A stretch of 64,000 nt of DNA from Nereocystis luetkeana (taxonomy: Eukaryota > Sar > Phaeophyceae > Laminariales > Laminariaceae), in the NCBI GenBank assembly GCA_031213475.1, contig JARUPZ010000009.1:11992961-12056960 (forward strand), written 5' to 3'. The position numbers and the translations under genes are program-made. Positions 45,882-60,100 of this stretch are shown here, piece by piece (positions within the stretch are counted from its first letter, which is position 1; each line of letters opens with the position of its first letter). The notes under the pieces were generated by a model. The model was not told the DNA's origin, searched no databases, and saw only the letters and a list, made by a program, of their open reading frames with translations.

Positions 45882-48140
45882 GTGAGGCTTGCGGTATACA
45901 CGTGTAAGATGTCACATAGAATAGGGAAAACGATGCTGGGTTCCAGATATAGGTCAACGTTTTTGAGTGCTGTCTTCGCTCTTGGTTTTAGAGGTGTAGC
46001 TCAGACAATGAACCTGCGTGTTTTGCTGACCTACTCTGAGTAAGAAGTAAGACTTCTTTTGTTCGTTGCGATGATACAGTAGTAGTGGTTTGTCCCAACC
46101 ACAGTATTTTCGCTGATGATGCGGGTTTCGTGTTCATTCCTTAAAGGCATTCCTGGTCGAACCCACGCATAGTGCAGTAGATTTGCGCTCCGTATGGAGT
46201 GACGCTCGCTGCCCCTGTATCTGCACGGTGTGTGCTGGGTGAGTCTTCCCTCCCCCCCCCCTATCTCCATCTCGCGAGGGATGCGTGGTCAAGGGCTGAA
46301 TGACTAAGGCAGGCAACAAACGAGTACCCCCCCCGTCCGTCCGTCTTCTTCCCTGGTGATCTATGCTCTGGAGCTTGGGATTAGACAACCTCCGCGATTT
46401 CATGCCCTGTCGGTGCGGTCGCCGACACGTACACAACGACTGTTGTTGCTCCGCTCGCCCACCACGACAGGTAGTGCAGAATGCGCCATGGACATTGGGA
46501 AATAAAGCACAGCCAGCCATGAGACCAACCCCCAGGAAACCTCACACCATAACCACCTTAGACACAGTAAACATTCACAGGCGGCCGGCCGGGACCCCCC
46601 GCCGTTGCACAGCGTGAGCGTCAAAACACCCTTGGTGAGACGTTGAACAATGTAGCTAGCCCCCAAGGGTATCGACAATCTCTCTCCTCGGTACGTTTGT
46701 CAAAGGTGTGCTACATTCTCCAATATCTCCACAATGCTTGTTCCACGCCCACATTCGGTGCGCCCGGCAACGGTGTCCTACAGTCCATTGCCCAGTAACT
46801 CCACCACGAGGTTTTGACGCCTACGTTATGTAAAGCAGGGAGGTCCCGTCCATCGGTGGAGCAGTGGGGTGCCGACTTGTACATATGGGATTGTGGCATG
46901 TCCTTTTTGCCTATAAGCATACACCATGACATACGGCGTATTTCTGAGATTGCATCGGGAGAAGAAATTGGCCAGTAAGGACCATAGTGGGTGAACAGAT
47001 AGCCCAGGTGGGCTAGTGGTTTAACCGCGTATACTACGGCTGTCGCGCATGAAGGCCGGGGTTGAAATCTCGGAGGGTTCCAACAAACCCCAAACGTGGT
47101 GTGTGTGTCTTTTTCTTGTGGCGGAAAGGGCGAAGCTTGAGCTGGCAGAAATCGATTGAAAACGGCGTTAGCAGTTGAAACGCTGAATAGACCCTCGACG
47201 GGATGAAAAATGGAACGTACGGGAGGGGATAATAGGGAAGCCACCTATATTCACGGTCTATCCAGAGAGTTCGAAACTTTAAGTGAGGCAAAAAAGAAAG
47301 AAAGAGAGCTATACATTCCACGCACATCCCCAATGCTGTTACTATACATGGCCGATGTATTTGTGGGGGCCTCGAAACCCCAAGAACACCCCCAAACCTA
47401 ACGCTCCCTCTGTACTCCCTACGTTATCTTCCTGTTTCCCTCCATGACGCCGACACCATCATATATCAACAGGCTTGGATGGTGGATGCAATAGAGGTTC
47501 TGGTCATTGCCTTTGTGCTCGACGAGGTGGCGGTGACATTTGACCTGGGGAGCTTCACAAAAGGCCTTGTGGGCAGTTCCAGCTTTTTCGGTGAGATAGA
47601 CGGCCATCATCGTCGTAGTCAGACCCACAAGGGCTCCGCATGGGTGCCGGCGACCCATACTTCGGTTAGGGGGTAGGGTAGGGCAGGAGCTCAGACAATC
47701 CGATTCGACATCATACTCAACGTAAAAACAAAATCATGTAGACACGCGTACAAACTAGGTATATCGTATACACACAAAAGGAAATTATGAACAACATTAT
47801 AGGAACTTGCAGGGTTGAATTGTCCTGGTACACCTGTGGGGGTCGCGCTATACTGCTGCGGTTCTTCACCTTCAGGTGAAAAACGCACTAAAGTGAGACC
47901 CCGAGGTATCCCGGTACGGTGAGTTCAGCGCCATACCGCAATGAAATGAGTCCCAACATAGCGCGGTACCGCACTACAAGCGATCCGGGTAGATGTCGGT
48001 CTCTTTAGCGAGACAGAAAACCGCCGCGCCTGTATACCTACTAACATACATGCATACCTGGGACACTGTTGTATCAGACCACGTATTATACCACTGCATA
48101 TCGGTGCTGGGCAACAAAAAAAAAACATATTGTTGTGCCC

Positions 48141-48180
<40 letters not shown>

Positions 48181-51100
48181 AAATATCGGTAAATCGTACG
48201 GTAGGTATAGGGTACGCTTTTACAATAGTTTTTAATTATGAAACGTGTATCAGGAGCCAGTGGAGCGTAGTGTCGTTCGTAGGATGGGACACTCTATTAC
48301 TGCTATCTTATCGTCAAGTATCTAGGTCTGAACAATTTTTATAGCACAGCATATTTCATGTCTGAAGTCGTTCGATTCTGGATCCTGGACGGTATGAGTC
48401 GAACAAGCCCTACACATTGTGAACTAGCATACAAAATCGCAATTACAACTTAGCACCACGTATGTATGTATGCTGTCGTGGCTTGTCTCCACACGCAAGC
48501 TCCGACGGCGCGACAGTGGCCCGCTAGCTGAACACAGCCATTCACGTGGTTTGACATGGACAGCCACCACACGTCGTGTCGTACTACGGGGGACCATATT
48601 AAATAGGACCTACGGTATAAAAAAACAACTATATACTTCGCTTTTTTACTAACAATATGTTGGTCTTATTTTCTATGGTTGGTCGGTATTAATTATCTGG
48701 AATGTTAAATCGCTGTTTTGATGGAATAAGACAATGGTGGTTCGGTGACTTGGCAATATTTTAAGACACGAAATCCAAATCATAACTAAAGAGACACCAC
48801 ATATACCGATAAACAATGCTGTAATGCAAGCTCGAACATGAAGTAATGCAGTCGCTGTTCAAAAAGACGTGCCGTTTTTACACCAATATTCGCGAGACCG
48901 TCCGACAACACATACTAGCCAGGCGGGTGTGCTGATTGATGTCCTGGTGTGCTCATGTATGTGCCGATGCAGCAAGGCTGTACATGTCGGCTATAGCCGT
49001 TGGTGGACCTCGTACCCATATCTGATGCTTTCGATTGACCGAACAAGTGTGGGTTGTGCACGTGCGATTCATCTACGGATGGATACTGCGGTGAGCTACG
49101 ATCATCTGTCTCCCTGAGACGCAGGGAGGGATAAAATGGTCCTTCGCTCACTACACAATCAAGACAATTATCAATATGCCCCCCCGCCTCGCGGAACGCC
49201 CCCGGGTGTCCGCTCCCAGCCCCTCGGAACCGAGGCAAACGTTTTCTAGAGGTGATCGATTATGGCGTACATCAGAGGAGGTTGGGGTTGAAGAAACATG
49301 TATGTTCACGTCTGTTAAACACGAACTTCTCTCAAACTGGAATGAGCAACGTATACCTGGTAGCTATGAATGCCGGCGTCTCCGTTGACTCAGTAAGTGG
49401 TTCGCGTGCCTACTAACATCGATTTCGTGGGTTCGAGTATCAACGACTACATTGGGAAGGACAATTTTTTGCATGAAAAATTATCAGCGGAAAGCACGAG
49501 AGCGTGAGTTAACAAACTTCGATGAGATCGACGAGCAGTGGGAATGCAGAACCCTATTCGCGATAAAACACGAAGGCACGTACCGGGGGGGAGAAAGGAC
49601 GACACCTATGACCACGAGCTGTCCAGACAGCAGGCGACGTGTCAGAATAAATTGGGAGTTCATAGTTTCAGTCTCATATTTAATTTATTTCAAGGACTTA
49701 CCGACAGAAGCATTTTGTGCTCAGCGAAGAACTCTACTCTAAACACTGCCAGATACGCAATGCACCTGGTAGACTTCAAGAGCCTACTGCGGTGCCCATC
49801 GCTGATATAACTGCGAGCCACGAGCCTTCAATAACAAAAGAGGATTATTGACTGCTGTCGCGCATCAGGACTTATCTTTCACCGACAGCTCTTACACCAT
49901 GACCCCCACCGAAACCCGTGAGGATGGGAGCCATGTCTAGCTACGAAAAAGACCACCAGTGTGATCATCTCAAAAACGTCTGTACAGTTAGCATGAACAA
50001 GTTGACTTGTGGCTTGCTGTTATCCACTAAACCATTGATCACGCCTTTCATCCGAGGCGGTGTCGTGAGGCGTACCCAGCGCTGGAGGGTCGATCCATGC
50101 CGTGCCCTTGGAGTTCAGCACTTACTTACTTAACACCTTGTCACTTGTGTCGAACATGTAATATGCATCGATTTGCTGTTTGGACGCACACCCCGCCCCT
50201 ACGGCCGATATTGTGATCGTCTCCTACGCAGCACTCGGCACATATTTTCCGCGGTATGTTTGCCTTCTGAAGTCCCATACCGGTTTGTACCGGTATTCGG
50301 TGCGGGCCCGCCTTCAAAGGACATCCATGCAAGACGTGCCGTGTTAATTTATCCCGTCGCTCCCGCGGCTGCAGCAGAAGAGCAAGCCGTTGTTACCTCG
50401 GGCGCGTGAGTATGTTGACCCTTCCTAACGCCCGAATAGATCATGGGTGGTGGGTATAGCCACGAGGACTATAACCTATATATTTTCAACTGCACGCGCA
50501 ATGTTTGGCCCCAAACTACTTGGACTTGGAGGAGACCGGGGTTGGTTTGGCCAGTAAAAAAGGCCAATATGGAGACTAAAGAAAATGCCGCGATAAGGGG
50601 TTACTTTTACGCCCTTGTTGTTCTTCCAGCAGTTTCCGAGCCCCTCGGCCGAGCAACCACCCCAATTCTCTGAACTCGGAAAGGTTTAGGCCTCTTGGGT
50701 TTCGCGATATGCACGACCGGTCACGGGGATGTTTGCTCTGCTGTGCACCGACAAAAATATTTGAAAGTTCGTGTTTCGTGAGGTACGGAGCCACTCGTCC
50801 GAGTGGTCCAAAACACGGTACGAATTCAAAACAATGGAGTCACACCCGCCTTACCGTATGGCAACATCCGTTTCAAGAGTAGATACGTCTTCAACTGCAC
50901 TCGTGTATTTTTACACTAGCTTCTTGGAACTAGAGTACTACTGTAGCGTGACGTTCGTTTTCATCACAGGTACAAGGGTCAATAAGGAGCCCGAACGAAA
51001 AGGCCGACGGTTCTGGTTTCACGGGACTTCCCTCCGCAAACAAATTGACCGAAACAGCGTCGCTCCAGCTGAAACGGCTGTACGTGCTTAAAATGTGTCT

Positions 51101-54100
51101 TCTCTTTCACATTGTCCGGGATTTAACACGTCCGTGCCACCCTCGCTTGGAAAAGATCGGGCCGAGACTACAGTGCATGGTCAACAACAGTAGTCATAAT
51201 CGAGCGAAAGTCGTTACACATTATATTTTTAGCGTGCGGATACATGCCGGAACAAAAACCCCGTGGATGCACTACTTGCGTCGCTTCAGCTACACGCGGC
51301 AACTGTGGGAACTTAGTCCGAACCCTGGGTATAGATAGCACTATTACGGGGGAACATAGTTAATACGACCTATGGTATCCATAAAATCCTGTATGTTTAG
51401 ACATTTTTACTAACAATATTTGGACCTATTAACTATGGTCCCCCGTAATAAGTCGTCGGGTATACGCAACAATCTGACACGTCCTCCGAACACATACCAC
51501 TCAGAAAAGCATCAGATACATTCGCGAACCCGAGGTAATACTGTGTGTAGGGGTCTTCATCGATCAAACAGGCACCTGTAATTGTGATTGGTGCTGCGAT
51601 TTCAGCCGCTTAGAGCCTCTTGCCCGAGTGATTACATGCTTTAACTATCTGCGGGGCTGATCTTGTGAGGTCTTATTCTCGCAATGCATGCACCGCAACG
51701 GGACTATTGCTCGCTCTGCGCCAAGACGCCTGTGTCCAAGCTTGAATGAGATACAGAGCCACTCGCCCACGTGGCGTCAACGCGGTGGTGAAACATTACT
51801 GGGGCCCATTGTAAACAGAACCAGGTATTGTTAGTAAAAATTGGGAAATATAAAGACTTTTGTATTCACTGTAGGTCCTATTTAACATGGTCCCCCGTCG
51901 TAGTGGCATCCTACCCCAGGGTGAGGGTTCAACAAGAGTGCACTTGCGTCGATATTCACCCGTGCCACGATACGTCCGAGCAGTCGTACGGTAGAGGTGG
52001 TACCTTGTTAATACCGGTGGCGAGCAACGCCTTTTGGGGTAATGCCTTGGTTTTTTTTTCTACGCCCGCTCACACGAGGAACCACCCGACAAATATCTTT
52101 GCGAACGTTGGTGAGCGCAAAACCGACCAACACGTCCGTGCGCTAGAGCTAAAACAAGTACCAGTATACTATGAGCAGTACATATTTAGCATTAACCGGT
52201 GATCGCTCACTCCAGGATACGCTTTACCGGCCGGAAACGTTAGAGCCAAAACAGTGTTTCCCGTACCACAAGATTCACTCGTGAACGTCTCGAGGTATGA
52301 TTGTATTTGGGGTCTCGCGGTACCGGCTGATGTGTAGCAAATGTGCCGACCTGCTGACGACGAGTGTCGAACGCGGAAAGCCTTCCAGGGGTGGCTAGCA
52401 AGGGATGGATGATTAATAGCGAAAAAGGAGGGGGAGAACGAACGCCTGATAGAGCAGGTATCGGTCACCACACAGGTCACCACTTTGCGGAGGGCCTTCG
52501 CTTCAAAGTCGAGTTTAGAGATCGCTGAAGACGTAAGCAGCAGGGGGGGAGGGGAGTGGCAGGCCCACGCCCATGGCGTGAGGCATAGCCTGGCCGTGGC
52601 TTGGCATTTTGGGAAACGAGGTAGAGTAGAATGCAAACGGTAAAGGAAGGAGCCGGGACACTAGAGTGCGACATACCGATGTCAAGCGTGGAAAGCAGGC
52701 TCGGGGGGAGTTACACATCGTGCATATTTCTTCTGTGTTGGTGTCCAGAGGATTTCGGAGTGCCACTCCTCCGGGGGGGAGCGGCGGTACGGTAGGGAGC
52801 AGCAACAGCAGCAGCACAATACGTTCGGCGTCTCGTAGATTAAAAGCGGGAAAAGAAAAACCCTTTCAGCCCCCCAGGTACCGTGGATACGTGCGAGAGT
52901 CAACAAATATCAGTCCCTTAGGCACGCTGGATACTCGCGGGACTGAATCCTTGCAGCTCCCCAGGCACACGGGGGGGCTGGCAGGGCTTAGTCTTTGCGG
53001 ACCCGCAGATACCCTAGGGACCTGCAGGACTCAGACCTTGCAGGCCAACACGTGCCCTGGGGACTAGCGGGTTGCCTTGGGGATGGTCAGGATAATCATT
53101 TTACCCCTCAGGCTCCCTTGACACTGGCGAGGTTCAGTCATTTCAGCCCCCCAGGTACCCTGGGGACTGGCGTGAATAGTTCCTTTCAGCCCCCCCCCTA
53201 GGTATTCTGGGGCTCCAGTACTTAAGCCTAACGCGATGGGATTCGAAATGGAAGACCAAAGGTAGTGGCATTCAAAGGTGTCACCAGACCACCGGGGCGA
53301 CCGGCCTTTTACCAGATCAGATGGAAAACAACATCAACCACGATAGGTGTTTTACGAAAACAATGGTTGGAACCAATCGGTTGGGCGTTTGATGGTGTGT
53401 TTCCTTCACAAAAATGACCCCAACACACTATTTCCCCCAAGAGTAGTAGCAACCCAACAATAATCGGGTTAAAAGTGGTATTCTGGCCCCTTTTCGCCGC
53501 AACCTTTAGAACATATTATTGCTCCGTGGGCTAAGGCCCTTTTTATGTAAGAAACGGACCACAAGAAACGCCAACCAGTTGTCGGGGCTGGTCGACCATT
53601 GTATCTGATGATCTTACCCATACTCCTTGTCGTTGAAATCTTAGCAGTGTAATGTGCGTCAACATGTGTTGTACTTTATTGCCTAGGCCGTGTGATGTTC
53701 CTTCGGACTATCAGACACACACGATGCTTCCAAGCGCCTGAGTTGGGGTGTTGGATATAGAAACTCATAGCATTAGAAGCACCACGAAATGTTGGTCCAT
53801 ACCCCTCTGGAAGCATGCATCCACACACACCTACTAAACCGGTCATCCAGTGTCAATCGTATATTAGGCTGCCTACTGTAATTTCCTGTACCACTGCAGT
53901 AGGCTCAGATCAAAAAGGAAACCATGCCCTACCAATGCAAGTCTCCTGATCTATCTACGATGGCGAGCATGTCCGACGCAGCGGTCTCGTTGCTCCATTC
54001 GTCTGCGCATTGTTTAGCCGCCCTAACACCACCCTGCCTTGTGCGCTTGAAACCCCGACGCGCCACGTCCCGACATTGTATATAGGGGTACGAGGGTCTG

Positions 54101-57100
54101 TTGCCATTCGACCGTGACCATGTGTGGCATGAGTACAGCCCTCCGCCTGCCCCCCCCCCCCCCAACCATTCCTCCGCCCCCTTCTGTAAAACGGCAGGTA
54201 TGATATTCGGCGCCGTGTTCTGGTCTGTATACGCCGACAAACGCGGCCGCCGCAGCGCCTACCTCGCCTCTTTAGCCTGCATTTTTCTCGCCGGACTAGC
54301 CTCCGCGTTCGCTCCCTCCGCGCTGTGGCTTGTGGCTTTCCGCATCGTGGTGGGATTTGGGGTAGGGGGGAGCCTTCCGGTTACGACCATACTCGTGTCC
54401 GAGTTCCTGCCGACGAATCATCGCTCCGACGTTATCTGCCGTTTGAGCGGCTTGTTTTGGGGCAGCGGTCTCGTCTCCGCATCCGTGCTGGGGTTAGTTC
54501 TGAACAGGGCTATCGGATCATCACCCGGGTGAGCGGCCCTGCGTGCCACACGTGGCTTGGATTGGAGTAAATCTATATGTCGGTTTGAGGCTGCGCGATG
54601 TGTACTGTCGTCACGACGAGAGGCAACTGCATCACGAGTGCATGAGACCTCCAATCCTTTATACACTGTAGCCTATGAAGAGGACATACGACGTACGATA
54701 GACGCTATATTCGAAGCCTAACGAAATTGGGCCTATTCCGCCGACTAACAGGGCTAGTGCCTTTCGGACATACAAGGCGGAGTGCAGAGTTCAGAACATC
54801 TAGACCAAACCTGAACACCGCAGGAGTTTTGACGTCCCAAAAGAACCTTAAAAACGCGTAGTGTTCGCACGCCTCCTATTAGGATAGAGAGGGGGGAGCT
54901 CGAGGTTCCCCCGCAGGCTTACCGTGCATGGGGTACGTCGAGAGCCTTTGATCAGGAGCCCAGCGATCAGATACCTCGTCACATACAGTAGGACATCGGT
55001 GGCGCCTTTGTTATCGAAGACGCTCAGGGGATTCCGCACAGCACGCACGCCTTCGCGTGCAGTTCTGCTCTTGCCCTAAGTAAAGTATTGGTATTGAAGC
55101 GATATTGATGGTGCACACTCTGCAGCACTCCGGTGTGGCTCATGCCGTATGCTAACACTGAAAATATATGAATGCCGCAAACTTTGCAGCCGTCCTATAG
55201 AGCCATCCCACGGTAGGGGTGCACCAGAAGTTCCTCAGCCCCTCACATTATGAGCTCAACATCTCACCCGACAAAAAAATACTTGGAAGATTTTATTTCG
55301 CCCCACCCGACCAGAACTTTAATGAGCCGGTCCTAAAACGAATACACGAGAAACGTTTTCATCCTCACTGCAGGTTCTTCACTTAGGGAACTCAATCGGT
55401 CAGAACGCCCTTTTGCCCAAAACGTGGAACCCCTACCGTGGGGTGACTCTACACTCACGTAGCGCACAGCAGTACTGAAACGGTGTCGATGTCGTATGTT
55501 CTTCATCATTCTTACGAAGCTCATGCCGCAGGGTAGTATTGAAAATACGTCGATGTCGCATACTCTGCAGCACTTCGCTCTAGCTAATACCGTATCCCGT
55601 TACTAAAAATATGTTTATGTCCCATACTCTGCAGCTGCGGTGTAGCTAATGCCGTAGTATGGTAGACGCACCAGCCCCATCACCCGACGTTCCGGAGCGA
55701 AAAAACACGGCTACGGTATCACGATATTAATAATGGGGCAGTAGCAATACTAACCGGTGTAATAGTGGTAGTTTCTCTCTTGACTGAAGTAATCCTAGCC
55801 GGTCAGAACAGTTTGAGCCAAAACGTGCAAGGTCTAGCGGTGGGATGAACCTTCCGCACGAGTAGCCTTGATCGGTACACGTCGCGGCGCTCCACGGTGC
55901 TCCGCGTGCCATCTTCAACACAACACACGTCGAAACGTCTCCACCCGGTCAGGCACGAAGAGGAAATGTGGAGGTGGTTCCTTGGTCTGGCATCGATTCC
56001 CGGAGTTATGGTTCTGGGCGCTTATTTCTTCCTCCCGGAGAGCCCGCGGTTTCTCAGCGTCGTGGGTCGTCACGATGACGCAGTTAAGGTAAGCGGTGCG
56101 TCGTTCTTGCAGATGAGCGCCAGCTCACAGGCTTTATTTTGACACGTAACAAGGCGTGCTGTAAACAGCAGGGGGGGGGCGGGGGGGGGGGGGGTCTATT
56201 CATTCTTAGAGGTGGTCACTTCTAGGCCCTTTTCTTTTTCAGACGCCCAGAACAACTCGGCCGAGTGTGGCTACCCTCGCACTCTCAAGGTTAATTTATC
56301 ACGAAGGAGGCGTGTCCCGATAGGGGGCAACAGTGGCATATTCCAGTCGGAATATTTTTGACTGACGGGGCGTCTCAAGGGCACTGTCAGCACCGGCAGC
56401 CCTGACAGCACTGAGGAATCCCAGCTACCTAATATCGCTGATCCCATTTTTTTTATTAAGGTAGAATTCGAACAATACCCACCACAAGCCGCGTTGAAGC
56501 ATCCAGTCCTACATCGAAAATTCGTTTTGGGGGGGAGCCACTTCACTCCACATATGAGTAGTCCCATATTGATTAGGTGCTACCCCTAGAGGGCAAACGC
56601 CCCCCCTACCGTAGTACCATGCGTCTGACACACCACCCCCGGCGCCCTGATGCATACCGCGGCTCCGAGAGGCAGGTCGTCGAGAGTGTCGCGAGAAGAA
56701 ACGGAAAGACCGAAGTCCTGGGCATGAATCTGTCCCAACCGAAAAGCAACGGTGGTAGCGTAGGGCTCACCATCAAGGCCCCGTCGGGCGATCCGGCCGG
56801 AACCGAAAAAAGCACCGACGGGTGGGACGTTCGTGAGCTATTTCAGACCCCAACTCTACGAAGGGCGACGACTTCAATGTGGGTGGTGGATGCGTGATAC
56901 GAAATACCGAGGTTTTACTACGGTAGCCCTTTTCGGCTGGGACCTCTCTGGCTGATGGACGCACGTTATTACATTATATTATATATGGAACTCCTAACAT
57001 GAGGGGCTTGATGCTGCATAGAGCGCTGTGCTCTGCCATGTGTGCAAAATCCGTGTTCAGCCCTCGATTGTTCCCGAAACGGGAAGGTCGCCAAATACGG

Positions 57101-60100
57101 AGCTACAAGGAGACGTTTTAGGAAATATCAGGTCGAGGGCCTTTCGAAATGAAATGCTCGAGTTTAGCAGCCCTTACCGTACTGAACGGCAAACGAGCGG
57201 CGAAAAAGTGATTGCGCGTCGGTGCGATAGGGGAGTGGTGTAAAAACAAATCCCAGCGTTGGGTCATATTGCCCTAGGGTGGCGGCTGCCTATCTCCGTT
57301 TCGGAACATAACCATGAAAGATAGAGCACGGCCACGGAATGGGTGGGTGGACGCGTGCTACGGTCTGGAAAGGCGCCTACGTTTGTCGGAGCTACTCAAA
57401 TTTCAGGGGGTTTCTGCCGGAACGAGGCGTGCTGCGCTAGGGTCACGGGGCACCATAGTTGTCAGAATGACGAGCTCGGAGCCTCACTCAGGGCCTGATT
57501 TCTTGAAGAATGATTGTTCGCGCTCATCCCGCAAACAGGCCATCTTCTTGGGAAACAATATTTTAGGTATTTCAAATAGTTTTTTTTAATAGTGGATGTA
57601 GTTCCTCAATTGAGGAGGGAGTTTCTTTCTGCCAGAAACATACCCCCCCTTGTATACTATTTAGGTTGGGTTAACGTCGGTTGGAACCGACGCTGTAGAA
57701 CACGCTTCTTACTGCACGAGCTAGACAACCAGGGTACTATTTCGTATTTCTGTCGGCCACCATGGCTGGCGGTCAAGCTACTGTAGATAACGTTTTTATG
57801 AGGGGTGGAAAACCTGAACCAGCGCCAAAGGGATGATCGTGTCACGTACTGCTTAAATGGCGAAGCATCCATGAGGCAGATACGTAGAATACTATACCCA
57901 TTGTTGTCGCTAGAAGTGGTCACATGATGAAAAAAATCGACTCATCGACCCTGTCATCCATAAGAAAGAAAGTTCGACTCAAAAGTGATTCTTGGCCGGA
58001 TGCCTCTCACCCTTGATGCGATTCGCCCTACACCCAACGACGTCTCACGCTTGGTGCAAGCAATGTTTGCCTGGTTGATGGAATCCCGACGTGCTCCGTC
58101 CCGGCAAAATATATAGAGATGCGAGGGCCTATATGGTCATAGGCCTACGGCCATGCATGATACCGAGTGCACCCCGTTCCCCCGTCTTCATTCCCTCTAT
58201 TCCCCTTCCCCCTCCCCCCTCCTGCTCCCCCCCCTGCTCCCTACATCATGCTACTCACCGAACCCCTAACGGCGTCTCGCGCTTGGTGCAACCGATGCCA
58301 ACCTGCCCGGTTAAACGCGGACGTTGTCCGTCCCGGCATTGCAGGGATGTGACGGTCTACAGTCATATGACTACGACCACGCATCATATGGAGTACCCCC
58401 CCCCGAGCCCCCCCGCCTCCCTTCCCCCTTTGCCCCCCGCCCCCACTCCCGCCCTCACCCCTACAGATGCTGTACCCACTTTATCGAACCATTTAACTCG
58501 ACGCTGTCATTTGTATGCGAGAACATCCCGCGTCACAAGCGGTTCTTTCGCTGGACGCAGTTGACCCTTAACGCGACACGCCGAACACCCTATGCTTCTT
58601 CGGGCTTGGCGCAAGCCCTTCGGCCTGGTCAATGAAAGACCTTAGTTCTCCATCCCTGCGTTGTATATAATGATGTGAGGGTCTGCGTGCATGCGACTAC
58701 GACAATGCACGACAATGAGTATTCCGCTACGTGAGGTACCCAATCAGGGTACCGTTGTTTTTCTCTTTTTTTCAAATTATTTTGGCGGTCGCCCACAGCT
58801 GGTTGTCGAGTTAGGTAATTTGTGCCAGTTTAAAAACCTTTACTCTGCACAGTTGGGAATGGTGGTATTACGTAGTGTTCAAGGTAAGACACCCCAGAGG
58901 CAGCTACGTTATACATCTTATTGCTGTCTCTGGAAATGCCTACACAGGAAAAAAAGTCAACTAATTGAAGCTGTCATCCATGCAAGACCGCCTCACACGC
59001 GGTTCTTAGTAGGATGCAGCTCCCCCTTCATACGATTCGCCAGACACCACACGGCGCTTCGCGCTTGGTGCAAGCAATGTCTGCCTGGTCGGTGAAAACC
59101 CGAAATGCTCCGTCCCGGTATTGTAGGGATGCGAGGGTCTACGGCAATACGACTACGGCCATGCATGAGATCGAGTACATCTCCCCTATCGAGTACACCC
59201 ACTCCTCCCTCTATCGACGGGCGTTCCTCATTCTCTGCTGCTGTTTTGTTGGAACTTAAAACCGAAAAACTGTGGACTGTTGCGTTTATGTGCCTATCTA
59301 GGAGTATACGCTAAAAACGCAATTATTCCCGCAGCCCGCATCGTTTAGGTTTCAATGGAAAGGGGAGGGGGGGGTGTACTCGATAGGAGAGATGTACTCG
59401 ATATCATGCATGGCCGTGGGGGGGGGGGGGAGGGGGGGGGGGGGAAGGTTGACTCGGAGGCGCACTGTAAATAAGAAGGGGCGAAGTTTATTAATCGGTG
59501 ATCAGATTAGGGTGCTCTGGTTTGTTTTTCAGTATGACGTCCGAGAGTATTAGGCGTCGATTTTTCTTTCATGGTTTGTGTATTCTACTGAACCTACCAG
59601 GAATCGGTATTGTCTTTGCCGCGCTATACAGCTGTCCACTAAGGTGCCGTGCTTTCAAAACTGCTGTGAATTTCGCTAACGCTCCCGATCTCCTCGCATG
59701 TTTACGTTGGTGGGGTTATCCCACTCGGTACTACGTGCTTCGTATGGTCGACAACACTGCAGCTGGATGATCTGGCTTTTCGGGAACGTCAGGTAAGGCA
59801 TGAGCGCTTTGAGTTTGGTCAAAATCGCCGACGTTACTCTGACACTTTCATCGGATACAACATCGTCCCCTCCGATTTTGTAAACGAGGACCTGATCCTT
59901 AGTGTGTGTGGAGTTATGAACGCTGCTCCCTATTTCAGAGCAAGTAGCACACAACGTGAAGTAGAGAGGCTCGTCCCACGACATAGTAGTTTCTCACGAA
60001 AGAGCAGAACTCGGTCAGAATGATACTTCAGTCCGTTGGTTTCACCATGTCCCGCCTCCGTGCTGTTGCTCCAGCTACTACGGCTTGACGTTTTTGCTGC

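Larger units (their letters stand above)
47591..54197 (+). other. Copy B intron 2 (6.6 kb)
   Basis: Contains a TA tract, three CACTA-like MITEs, a SINE relic, a 43-bp minisatellite and, just before exon 3, a copy of the 58-kb repeat. Short frames at 50173-50409 and 50443-50673 look fairly protein-like but have no phase-compatible splice into the transporter and no family. Confidence 0.7.
56894..60074 (+). other. Copy B intron 5
   Basis: 3.2 kb. 57.0-58.0 kb and 59.5-60.0 kb show only short frames without family features; 58.0-59.45 kb is repeat. Confidence 0.7.

Noticed and set aside
44485-49460. Functional tRNA genes
   Set aside because: Box motifs are present but acceptor and anticodon stems do not pair, so SINE relics fit better.
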